Below, one piece after another: positions 1 to 7,600 of a DNA stretch of 19,870 nucleotides. This stretch comes from Candidatus Treponema excrementipullorum (lineage in GTDB: Bacteria > Spirochaetota > Spirochaetia > Treponematales > Treponemataceae), in the NCBI GenBank assembly GCA_018883625.1, contig JAHLFV010000019.1, forward strand, positions 1 to 19,870. Direction: 5' to 3'. A program made the position numbers and the translations under genes. The notes beneath the pieces were generated by a model. The model did no database searches. It had not been told where the DNA came from and saw nothing but the letters and a program-made list of their open reading frames with translations. Position 1 is the first letter of the stretch. Every line of letters starts with the position of its first letter.

Positions 1-23
1 GAATAGGCATACTGTCCTTGACA

Positions 24-935
24 TCAGTAGATCGTATCTCCCAAAAGCCGTGCAATCAGCTCAACCGCCATCAAAGCGGTTTGGCTTCTTACATCAAGAA
101 CCGGATTTACCTCTACAAATTCTGCAGAACACACCATTCCCGTCCCTGCCATTTCTTCCATTAACAACAAAGCTTCCCGGTAATTTAATCCTCCGGGTAA
201 CGGAATTCCTACACCGGGAGCATACATAGGATCGATAACATCCATGTCAAAACTGACATGAATCACATCTACCCGGGATTTAAAAAATACGGAAATCTTT
301 TTTAAAACCGAGGCAAATCCCTGTCTATCTATATCGCTCATGGAATAAGCCGTTACTCCGGCATCTTTCATAAGTTTTTTTTCTTCCCTATCGATGGATC
401 GTAATCCCACATAACAGACATTTTTGGGGTCGATTTTAATATCGGAAGAATACAAACCTGTCAGCTCGGGAAGCCCCAAACCGCAGGACGCTGCCATACA
501 CATTCCGTGAATGTTGCCGGAAGGAGAACTTTCGTTTGTATTAAAATCCCCGTGGGCATCTACATACAAAACCCCCACCCGTAAATTCTTTTTCTTACAG
601 GCGGCAGAAACACCGGCAATGGTTCCCAAGGCAATGGAATGGTCACCACCCAACACAAGAGGAAACTCTCCGGCTAACATGGCTTCTTCGGTTTTACCGG
701 CTAAAATTTCACAGGCTTCGGTTATCTGTTTTAAATACTTGGCATCGGTTCTTCCGGGAGACTCGTAGTACTCCTGTGGGTGAACCGCAATGGGAGAAAA
801 AGCATTTATGGCCTCATGTTGAAGGGTGGATAAACGCTCTTTCAACCCTGCAAGACGAATAGCCGACGGCCCCATGTCGGAGCCGTGGCGATTGCCCCCG
901 AAATCCAGGGGCATCTCGATTATTCGAATTCTCAT
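24..935 (-). CDS. rocF: Arginase (Mn-dependent ureohydrolase)
   Basis: Predicted cytoplasmic arginase, 303 aa (family about 300), hydrolysing L-arginine to L-ornithine and urea. The binuclear manganese site is complete: GGDHS at 96-100, DAHGD at 126-130 and SFDMD at 228-232, with the late glutamate in VEVNP (E275). The substrate loop SPSGNIHG (137-144) matches Bacillus-type arginases, with the Ser and His that hold the arginine alpha-amino and carboxylate groups; agmatinases differ here, so arginase is preferred over agmatinase. The ATG overlaps the TGA of the upstream 5'-nucleotidase (ATGA), so translation is probably coupled and there is no separate promoter. A weak GGTGG precedes the start. 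Ornithine could feed polyamine synthesis or proline. The enzyme class is secure; arginase over another ureohydrolase is likely but untested. Confidence 0.9.
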   Translation of the reverse strand: MRIRIIEMPLDFGGNRHGSDMGPSAIRLAGLKERLSTLQHEAINAFSPIAVHPQEYYESPGRTDAKYLKQITEACEILAGKTEEAMLAGEFPLVLGGDHSIALGTIAGVSAACKKKNLRVGVLYVDAHGDFNTNESSPSGNIHGMCMAASCGLGLPELTGLYSSDIKIDPKNVCYVGLRSIDREEKKLMKDAGVTAYSMSDIDRQGFASVLKKISVFFKSRVDVIHVSFDMDVIDPMYAPGVGIPLPGGLNYREALLLMEEMAGTGMVCSAEFVEVNPVLDVRSQTALMAVELIARLLGDTIY

Positions 936-2515
936 TTAGAAACGCCACCAACAATGGTAATGCGTCCGTCAACTTCCGGCATAACAGGCTGAGGCAATGT
1001 CTGAACGTAATCGATAACTACATCGCTCAACAGTCTGGAAGTGTTGAAAGTATCTGTACTGCGAGTCAGTACTTCGTAGCCGTCACCGCCACCTGCCAAG
1101 TAGTCGTTTGTTACGATTTTGTATGTCCGGTTAGGATCGATGGGTTCACCGTTGATTGTTACGTCAGAAATTGTTCCTGTACCGTCAGCACCGTATGTAA
1201 TTGTGTATCTGGCTTCTTTTGAAACTTGAGCAAAGGCACCGGCACCCTGAGGAATTGAACCGATGAAGTTAAAGAGTTCGATGACATCCGCACCGGAAAG
1301 AGTTACAACGTAGAGGTAGTTTTCAAAGGGCAAAACAGTCATAATGTTTTCTCTTGTAACATCACCTGCCGGCAGAGGAGCTCTTATGTTACCGCCGTTG
1401 GTGAGAGCAAAATCAGCCTGCAAGCCGTTCTGTCTTACGTACCAAACCTGTGCGTCGGAAGTCAAGTCACCCAAAGCAATTTCCTTGTAGCGGCTCAAGC
1501 GGTCACCGAATTCGAATTCGGCTCCTGTTACCATAACAACATCTTTTAATGTTTCGTTGGCTTTTTCTACGTAGGGAGCCAACAAAGCTTCAATTTCTAC
1601 ATCGGGAGCATATTTTTCTGTGGTGATTTCTACGGGAGTCCAGTCAAAACCGGTTACAGCGCCGTCAACAATAGTCAATGTGCCTTCACCCATGATTTTT
1701 CCCCATTCGTTGGCAGATACAATAGGTGTACCGTTAACTACAAGAGGAGCATCCATTTTTGTGTGAGAGTGACCGTCAATAATCAGGTCAATACCTTCTA
1801 CGTTTTCGGCAACTGCCAAAGAAGTATTCTGACCTTCAGCTTCTTCTACTGAACCAAGGTGGCCCAATACGATTACTACGTTAACGTTGAAGTCATTGCG
1901 AAGCATATCAACATATTTCTGTGCTGTTTCAACTTCGTCCAAGAAAGTTAAACTGGCATCGGGAGAAGCGATAACTTCTGTACGGAGAGTTGTCAAACCG
2001 ATAACACCGACTCTGAAACCGTCAAAATCTTTGATATAATAGGGAGCTGCCAAAGGTTTTCCGTTACCTGTTACGATGTTTGCGGAAATCCACTGGAAAT
2101 CAGACATTTTCATCTGATTTTTGAGAACAGATAAGTCTCCGTCAAATTCATGATTACCGAAAGTTACTGCATCATAACCAATCATGTTATATGCTTTGAT
2201 ATCCGGCTCTGCTTTGAACATATTGGACAATGCGGAACCGGTATTGATATCTCCGGCATCCAAAACAAGGACGTTTTCGTTTTCTGCACGAACACCTTTT
2301 ACAAAAGTTGCCCGTTCTGCCAAACCGGCTACACCGTCTTTAGCCAAAACAGTACCGTGATGGTCGTTGGTATGAAGAACCACCAAAGAGTATTCTTTTC
2401 CGGCTTCGTAAGCCACGGGTTCTTCATAAGGATTAACAGTGGCACAACCAACAAACACCATTGTCAGGGCAACTGCCAAAAGCAAAACACTTTTAACGAA
2501 AATGTTTTTTCTCAT
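932..2515 (-). CDS. Lipoprotein 5'-nucleotidase / 2',3'-cyclic phosphodiesterase (UshA family)
   Basis: Exported metallophosphatase of the UshA/5'-nucleotidase family, expected to dephosphorylate extracellular or periplasmic nucleotides for nucleoside salvage. The start chosen is the ATG at 2515: it has a strong GGAGGAA Shine-Dalgarno (2518-2524) and opens directly onto a signal peptide (MRKNIFVKSVLLLAVALTMV) ending in a spirochaete-style lipobox FVGC (Cys24). The longer frame to 2569 adds 18 residues that spoil the signal. The 527-aa protein has the N-terminal metallophosphatase motifs LHTNDHHG (47-54), DAGD (86-89), GNHEFD (120-125), GHLG (218-221) and GHSH (248-251), then the C-terminal substrate domain with NGGNIR (373-378), LPFEN (395-399) and GGGDGY (475-480). 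It is the first gene of an operon with arginase. Exact substrate is not decidable from sequence. Confidence 0.92.
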   Translation of the reverse strand: MRKNIFVKSVLLLAVALTMVFVGCATVNPYEEPVAYEAGKEYSLVVLHTNDHHGTVLAKDGVAGLAERATFVKGVRAENENVLVLDAGDINTGSALSNMFKAEPDIKAYNMIGYDAVTFGNHEFDGDLSVLKNQMKMSDFQWISANIVTGNGKPLAAPYYIKDFDGFRVGVIGLTTLRTEVIASPDASLTFLDEVETAQKYVDMLRNDFNVNVVIVLGHLGSVEEAEGQNTSLAVAENVEGIDLIIDGHSHTKMDAPLVVNGTPIVSANEWGKIMGEGTLTIVDGAVTGFDWTPVEITTEKYAPDVEIEALLAPYVEKANETLKDVVMVTGAEFEFGDRLSRYKEIALGDLTSDAQVWYVRQNGLQADFALTNGGNIRAPLPAGDVTRENIMTVLPFENYLYVVTLSGADVIELFNFIGSIPQGAGAFAQVSKEARYTITYGADGTGTISDVTINGEPIDPNRTYKIVTNDYLAGGGDGYEVLTRSTDTFNTSRLLSDVVIDYVQTLPQPVMPEVDGRITIVGGVSK

Positions 2516-2587
2516 ACTTCCTCCGTATATATCTGTTGTGAAATACACCGCCGTACTTACGACGATCATACAACGTTTCGACTAGAT

Positions 2588-2615
2588 ATTATACCACTGT
2601 TTTTATACATGTCAA
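2588..2615 (-). promoter_or_regulatory. Consensus sigma70 promoter of the nucleotidase-arginase operon
   Basis: Reading the minus strand, a perfect -35 TTGACA (2610-2615) is followed after 16 bp by a perfect -10 TATAAT (2588-2593). Transcription should start near 2581, giving an untranslated leader of about 65 nt before the ATG at 2515. Such a match predicts strong housekeeping expression. No operator-like dyad was seen in the leader. Confidence 0.8.
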
Positions 2616-2673
2616 ATGGAATATTTTTGTAAAAGAAAAAAATAGTCTTAACGACACGCCAGAAACCGGCCAC

Positions 2674-2714
2674 CACCGAAAATGCCATGTTCTTTCGAGG
2701 TACACCGAAAATGC
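2674..2714. repeat. 12-bp direct repeat, two copies
   Basis: The 12-mer CACCGAAAATGC occurs at 2674-2685 and again at 2703-2714, 29 bp apart, immediately before the longer CTAG-rich repeat. Function unknown. It may be part of the same rearranged junction upstream of the truncated LRR gene. Confidence 0.6.
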
Positions 2715-2788
2715 ACGTCTAGTCTTGGCTTTAAACCTAGCTAGTATTACTGAGCAACACGTCTAGTCTCGGCTTTAAACCTAGCTAG
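2714..2788. repeat. 31-bp CTAG-rich direct repeat, two copies
   Basis: Two copies, 2714-2744 and 2758-2788, with a 44-bp period and a single T/C difference. Each begins CACGTCTAGTC, has a central GGCTTTAAACC and ends CTAGCTAG, so each unit is bracketed by the tetranucleotide CTAG. The second copy ends a few bases before the point where recognisable LRR coding sequence begins (about 2794). They could be scars or sites of recombination, or regulator-binding sites; the sequence alone does not decide. Confidence 0.75.
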
Positions 2789-2793
2789 AATGA

Positions 2794-3477
2794 CCACTGT
2801 GTCTAACAGCGACACTAAAAATCCCTGAGTGTACAAATTTACATAAAGTCCATTGCTATGATAATCAGCTTACAAAATTGACGGTGGAGGGATGCTCAGG
2901 ATATTTAGATCTTCGATGCCAGAACAATCAACTTACAAGCCTCGATCTGCCAAATCTAAGCAGCCTGCAATGTCAGAATAATAAGCTTAATACATTGAAC
3001 ATATCTCGATGTACAAATTTGGGAACTTTAGATTGTAGTAATAATCAACTTACAGCGTTAGATGTGGCTAATTGTGCTAATCTAACGAGCCTGACTTGTA
3101 GCGATAATGAGATTGAACAACTAGACCTGTCTAACCATCAAAACTTGCTCGGCGTGGAATGTCAAAACAATCAGCTTAGTACACTGACTTTAGCTGGATG
3201 TTCTAAACTGATGGTTGTAAAATGCCAAAACAATCAACTTACAAATTTAGACATAGATACATGTAGTGAATTGGTGAGATTGTATTGCTATGAAAATCAG
3301 CTCACTGAACTGGATGTGTCACACAACACAAAGTTAAGAATTTTGGAATGCTACGGGCAAAAAAATGGTAAGGGCTGGCTCGTGCTGAAACTGACACAGT
3401 CACAATATGATGAGCATGAATCTGACAATGGAAACGACTGGTTCGCCCCTGAAGATGTTGTAGACAGCAAAGTCTAA
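2794..3477 (+). pseudogene. Leucine-rich-repeat protein, 5'-truncated remnant
   Basis: The open frame runs from just after a TGA at 2791 to TAA at 3475-3477. It encodes about eight to nine LRR units of 21 residues with the pattern C-x-x-N-x-L-T-x-L-D-[VIL], as in CQNNQLTNLDIDTCSELVRL. The first plausible initiator, TTG at 2878, sits inside a repeat unit, and LRR-like coding continues upstream in frame (CYDNQLTKL at about 2854 and CTNLHKV at about 2830). There is no signal peptide, Shine-Dalgarno or ATG, so the gene has lost its 5' end. The tail (about 35 residues, ending FAPEDVVDSKV) lacks a sorting signal. LRR proteins of this type in treponemes are surface or secreted adhesins. Alternatively it is a silent cassette for recombination with an expressed copy. 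Confidence 0.75.
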
Positions 3478-3702
3478 CTAGGTCATACTCGGTTCTAAAT
3501 CATATTCTGCAGGGCCATTGGCCTCTGCAGAATACGTTTCTGCAAAAAAAACATTCCACCCTGTAATATTATCACACTGTTGTATCCCTATCTTTTACTT
3601 GTCAGTACGTATCATCCTTCTGCTCGTTAATACGCCCCTCGATGATTAACGACTTAGTCAATACGATAAAATCCACAGACAGGCAGAAACGAACAAGTGA
3701 AT
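3478..3702. other. Intergenic region between LRR remnant and toxin-antitoxin module
   Basis: No coding frame is supported here. Besides the 14-bp hairpin, a smaller dyad is visible: CGTTAAT at about 3635 and ATTAACG at about 3655. Nothing else is recognised before the toxin-antitoxin promoter. Confidence 0.5.
3503..3534. repeat. Strong intergenic hairpin
   Basis: TATTCTGCAG (3503-3512) pairs perfectly with CTGCAGAATA (3525-3534). An inner GGCC/GGCC stem continues after one bulged T and closes on an ATT loop, giving 14 pairs. It begins 25 nt after the LRR stop codon. No uridine tract follows directly on either strand, so it is not a canonical intrinsic terminator, though it could protect an mRNA 3' end or be a remnant of a mobile element. 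Confidence 0.65.
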
Positions 3703-3731
3703 TTGACAAAACAAAAAATTACACGTATCCT
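3703..3731 (+). promoter_or_regulatory. Promoter of the relB-yafQ module
   Basis: A perfect -35 TTGACA (3703-3708) is followed after 17 bp by TATCCT (3726-3731, four of six consensus bases). Transcription would start around 3738, within the operator-like repeats and about 40 nt before the antitoxin start codon. Confidence 0.6.
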
Positions 3732-3732
3732 A

Positions 3733-3760
3733 GTATTACTAACTAAGTAAACTAAGTAAT
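3733..3760 (+). promoter_or_regulatory. Operator-like repeats of the toxin-antitoxin module
   Basis: A perfect tandem duplication of AACTAAGTA lies within an inverted repeat ATTACT ... AGTAAT that spans the predicted transcription start. Dyads overlapping the promoter are the usual targets of RelB/DinJ autorepression with toxin acting as corepressor. That role is inferred from family knowledge, not shown by the sequence. Confidence 0.5.
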
Positions 3761-3776
3761 CTTGGGAGGAATCATC

Positions 3777-4034
3777 GTGAACAAATCAAATACAGTGACC
3801 TGTTCCTTTACAATGGATAGAGATGTATACAATGCCTATAAAAGTATTGTTTCAGGTAACGGTGAAAATGTCAAAAGCAATATTATCAAGTATATGATGA
3901 GTGTTATCCGCTATGAAACACCAAACGCAGATACCATCGCGGCGATTGAAGAAGTACAGCATTTAAAATCAGACCCCAACAGAAAAAGTTATGGTTCCTT
4001 TGCAGAACTGCTGAGGGATTTGGATAATGAATAA
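3777..4034 (+). CDS. RelB/DinJ-family antitoxin
   Basis: Small antitoxin of 85 aa. The start chosen is GTG at 3777, six nucleotides after a GGGAGGA Shine-Dalgarno; the in-frame TTG at 3762 lies on top of that ribosome site. The N-terminal part (residues about 5-50) has the alternating strand-helix-helix layout of a ribbon-helix-helix DNA-binding domain (VTCSFTMDRDVYNAYK...). The C-terminal tail, PNADTIAAIEEVQHLKSDPN and SFAELLRDLDNE, is the recurrent toxin-wrapping segment of the RelB/DinJ family. The stop overlaps the toxin start by 8 nt, the classic type II arrangement that keeps antitoxin in excess. It should neutralise the YafQ toxin and repress its own promoter. Confidence 0.85.
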   Translation: MNKSNTVTCSFTMDRDVYNAYKSIVSGNGENVKSNIIKYMMSVIRYETPNADTIAAIEEVQHLKSDPNRKSYGSFAELLRDLDNE

Positions 4035-4308
4035 GTATCGAATTGTCCAAACCGGAAAGTTCAAAAAAGATTTGAAAACTGCTATAAAACGCGGTTACAA
4101 TATAGCTCTGCTAGAAGTTGTAATTGATATTTTAGCCACAGGTCAGGAGCTTCCGGCAAAATATAAAGACCACAGACTGATAGGGAATTACAAAGGGTGT
4201 CGTGAGTGTCACATAACACCGGATTGGCTTTTAATTTACGAAATCGATGGAAACGAACTGTTCCTGTATCTTACCCGAACGGGAACACATAATGACTTAT
4301 TTTGTTGA
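4027..4308 (+). CDS. yafQ: YafQ-family mRNA endonuclease toxin
   Basis: Type II toxin of 93 aa in the RelE superfamily, predicted to cut mRNA on the translating ribosome. It aligns by eye with E. coli YafQ along its whole length. All catalytic residues known there are kept: the His in YKDHRL, the His, Asp and Trp in RECHITPDW, and the His and Phe in RTGTHNDLF near the C-terminus. It is therefore probably active. The ATG lies 8 nt inside the end of the antitoxin gene, so translation is coupled. The module sits next to a truncated LRR gene and several repeats, which fits its role as an accessory element. The specific family is assigned with high confidence. Confidence 0.9.
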   Translation: MNKYRIVQTGKFKKDLKTAIKRGYNIALLEVVIDILATGQELPAKYKDHRLIGNYKGCRECHITPDWLLIYEIDGNELFLYLTRTGTHNDLFC

Positions 4309-4612
4309 AAGTACAACAGGAAGGAAGATTTACGCTATCCCCACCCCTACTTGTCATTCCGTAGCACAACCGAGGGAACTTACCCGTATCCACCGGAAAC
4401 GCCTGTCTTTTCGAAGGACAAATATCCCAAGAAAACTTTACCCACAGATGCCTCCACAAAATCAAATATTGCTCTACTTACTTATTGCTCCCCGCAATAT
4501 TTGAACGGGTTGTCCTGCTCATAGAATTTTACCCGTCAACACGTAAGGGGTGTCCTTTATGAAGCAGTTAAAACTTCCGGGACACCCCTTTTTCTATCTT
4601 TTAGATTTCATC
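4309..4612. other. Non-coding stretch with three inverted repeats
   Basis: No credible gene: the short frames here lack ribosome sites and family motifs. Three dyads follow one another: TCAAATATTGC (4462-4472) with GCAATATTTGA (4494-4504), ACGGGT (4505-4510) with ACCCGT (4531-4536), and the terminator stem at 4545-4590. The first 150 bp after the toxin gene hold nothing recognised. Confidence 0.5.
4545..4593 (+). terminator. Intrinsic terminator, plus strand (possibly shared)
   Basis: AAGGGGTGTCC (4545-4555) pairs perfectly over 11 bp with GGACACCCCTT (4580-4590) around a 24-nt loop, and the downstream arm runs into TTTTT and then a T-rich stretch. It would end plus-strand transcripts from the toxin-antitoxin module. 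The opposite strand has only a short T tract but the stem lies just past the macroglobulin stop, so it may weakly serve both. Confidence 0.7.
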
Positions 4613-7600
4613 TTACTGAGAAATAGTTACTTTGTAGCCCTGTGTTCTTCCGAAAATTTCAGGTTCATACATACATTCAGCTGTGGCAGAGGGTAAAATA
4701 AATTCACCGTTTCTCACCGGTCTGAACATAAATTCAACCTGTTGGAAGCCCTTAGGGAACATATCCCAGAAGTATTGGACTTCACTGTCGTATATCACTC
4801 GGGAAGACAAGCCGTAGCTATAACCCAAGCCAGGCTTAAACCAATTGTTATACGGAGTCGGTGTAGTTCCACCACTCTGAGAGGCAGACCCCAGCAACTG
4901 AGGTGTTGTACCGAAGGTTGCATCAAGGATCTCTGCACCGGCAGGAATGGGGACACGCATAGCAACAAAGGTTCTGTCTCGGGTAGAAGAAAGAGTAACC
5001 TTTGCTTTGTATACTGTATCTGCCTTGAGCTGACGTACATCCACAATATCTCCCGTAGCTACATTGATATATTCTACGGAAAGACTTAATCCTTCATCCC
5101 GGGCAACCTGTTCCTCCACAGGAATATCGTATTTCAAAGAAACAGTGTAGAAAAGGTCTCCTTCTCCTGTTTTTTCTATAACTAAGGGCAACGGTTTTTC
5201 TACACCCTTATCCTGTAAGTCTTCCAAAGAGTAGAATTCTTCTACCGGCTTTGCTCCCACACCTTTGAAGCTTCCTTCGGCAAGCCGCTCTCCGTCTAAA
5301 TCAGCAAAGGCAGAGAAATCAAGACTTTCCAGATTGTTTGCTTCAATGTACATGGCAATGGATTCCAAAACACGACCCGTAGTTGCCGTATTCTGCCAGT
5401 ACCCGTTGGAAGCCCGCTGGTTTTGCAACAGGTTAAACAACAGTCTGCCGGGCATATCGGAGCCGTCATTCAAAGCTGTAAAGAACATCAACAAGAAAGC
5501 ATTTCTCTGAGAGTCGTTGTTAAAGAACAACCAATTATATCCTTCCTGCTCCGGGTTGGTGATATCCAAACCTCGGGTAGTAGGTCGTGTATAACTTTTG
5601 ATTTCCTGTGCTACCTCAAGAGCTTTTGAGTAGGAATCGTTTTTGAGATACATCAAACCACACATGGCTTTTTCCGCAAAACCGGCACCTTTCATGGCTT
5701 TTAAGCTGTCGATTTCTTTGTCGGAAACGGTTTCACCCAGTTTTGACAAAACATAAGCGGAATAGGTTTTTACGTACACATTGTCCTTATACCACTGGTC
5801 TTTGGCTTCTGTTGCAATGTAGTTTTTCAGTTTTTCCACATCGATGCCGTCAGGAATTGCATATTGCTTTTCCATGACTTCTGCCAAAAGTTCTGCAAAT
5901 CTTAAACTGGCTCCCAAGGAAGAGTAAGAACTGCTTCTCCAGTACGGGAAACCTCCATCGGGATTTTGTACTTCTGCCCAACTAAGCAACTCTGTTTCTA
6001 TCACTTCTTGGGGAGAAGTTACTTCGCTTTCCATGCCAAAAACGTCTATGTAATCACCGAAATATACCAGTGGCAACATGGCGGAAACTCGTTGTTCCAG
6101 ACAGCCGTAAGGATAACGGAAAACGTAGTTTACTGCTTCCGTCAATGTTCCCAAACGGGTGGGATCAAGAACAACAGTCAAACCGCTTTCCGAATCCTTT
6201 GACGTATCAGAGGGCAAAATAATTGTTTCTTGAACGGAACCGGTATCCTCTGACTCAGAAGTTACCTCACCTACGGTGGTCACTGTTTCATACACATACA
6301 CCTGTTCTATTTCCAAGGGTTTAATGATTTTTTCGTTGAGAACATCAGATCGGACTGTAAAGGATACGGAAACAAAGCCTTTTTCCTCTGCTTCAATATC
6401 AAAGAGTATGGGAACCGTTCTGCCGGCAGGAACTGTAACTGATTTTGTAGTCTCACCCTTAACGGTAGCTTTTCCGTCTTTTTTGATAATTCCGCCGGTA
6501 ACAGCTTTTTCCCCGGCAGCTTCTACACCGGAAACAACTTCCATAGAGACGCTCACTGTGTGATCTGTACCGTCCAAATTGGAAATAACAACACCGATAT
6601 CGGAAACATCGTCAACCCTCAACTTTCTGGGTAAAACATCCCGGGCACTGAGAGGATTATTTGCTACAAGAGGAGCTTCTTCCAAGCCAAAATAGAAAGA
6701 AAGAGAACCAATCGCCGTTACCCGGTATTCTGTAAGATTATCAGGCAAAGTGAAAGTGTATGTTACCGTTCCGTCTTTTCCAGTAATCAGCCCGGGAGCA
6801 AAAACTGCCGTTGCGTCAAAATTGCTTCTGACAGTCAGTCCTTCTTCCGCTCCCATACCTGCCGCTCTGTTCATGGCAGCTTCAGCCATCATTTTGTCTC
6901 CGCCGAAATTATCTTTAACTTCGTAAGTTACCGGATCTATCAACAGAGAACGGGAATCTCCGCCCTGTACACCACTTAAAAAGAGTCCTTCGTCATAAAA
7001 GTGATTCAGCGGATCTTCTATGTGGTAGTTAATTAAATCCAATACACCTCTGTCTACGGCGACTAAGGTCAAATCTGCACCGGCTAAAGGTTGTCCGGCT
7101 TTGGTAGCTTTCAGTGTGACGGTTACTTCATCTCCGGGTCGGTAAGAAACTTTATCTGTTACAATTTCTACGTCAAACCGACGAACTTCCGGACTGACAT
7201 GAAGAGCTGTTGCCCCGAAATATCCCTTGGGTTTATCCAAATCAGGGGTATCGTAGGTGTGTTCAGGTTCTTTTGTCCGCACGGAGTAAGAAGACAGGGT
7301 TACATAAGCCACAGGCAAATACCGATCGGTAATGGGTACTTCCAAAACTGTTGTGGGTTCCGTCAAAGTCAGCAATTTTTCGGAAAAAATACCTTCCCGT
7401 TCTATGGTCATAACATATGTACCTGCCGGTAAAGGACTTTGAACGATAATTTGTGCTGTGTCCCCCACTTCATAAGTTTCTTTGTCGCACATCATTTCTA
7501 TTCGGGTAGCATCACCGTAATAGAAATAATTCCAGTCAGAACCGCTGACGTAAAAACTTCTTTCGGTAATAACTTCCCGACCTTTTTTATCTGTTGTTGA

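Noticed and set aside
2516..2569. The upstream ATG at 2569 as the start of the 5'-nucleotidase.
   Set aside because: It lacks a ribosome site and would place 18 residues before a complete lipoprotein signal peptide that has its own GGAGGAA.
2878..3360. CRISPR-like regular repetition at about 63-bp spacing.
   Set aside because: The periodicity is the 21-residue protein repeat in one open frame, with diverged DNA and no spacers.
2878..3477. TTG at 2878 as a genuine start for a 199-aa LRR protein.
   Set aside because: It has no ribosome site and lies inside a repeat unit whose first half is encoded upstream in the same frame.
2799..3480. Integron gene-cassette sites: GTCTAAC, a match to the attC R'' core, occurs near 2800 and right at the LRR stop.
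   Set aside because: The matching partner core (GTTRRRY) and the long imperfect palindrome of an attC site were not found at either place, and no integrase is in the window.
4247..4504. Overlapping short frames on both strands after the toxin gene.
   Set aside because: No ribosome site, no family motif, and they run through hairpins; the plus one also overlaps yafQ out of frame.
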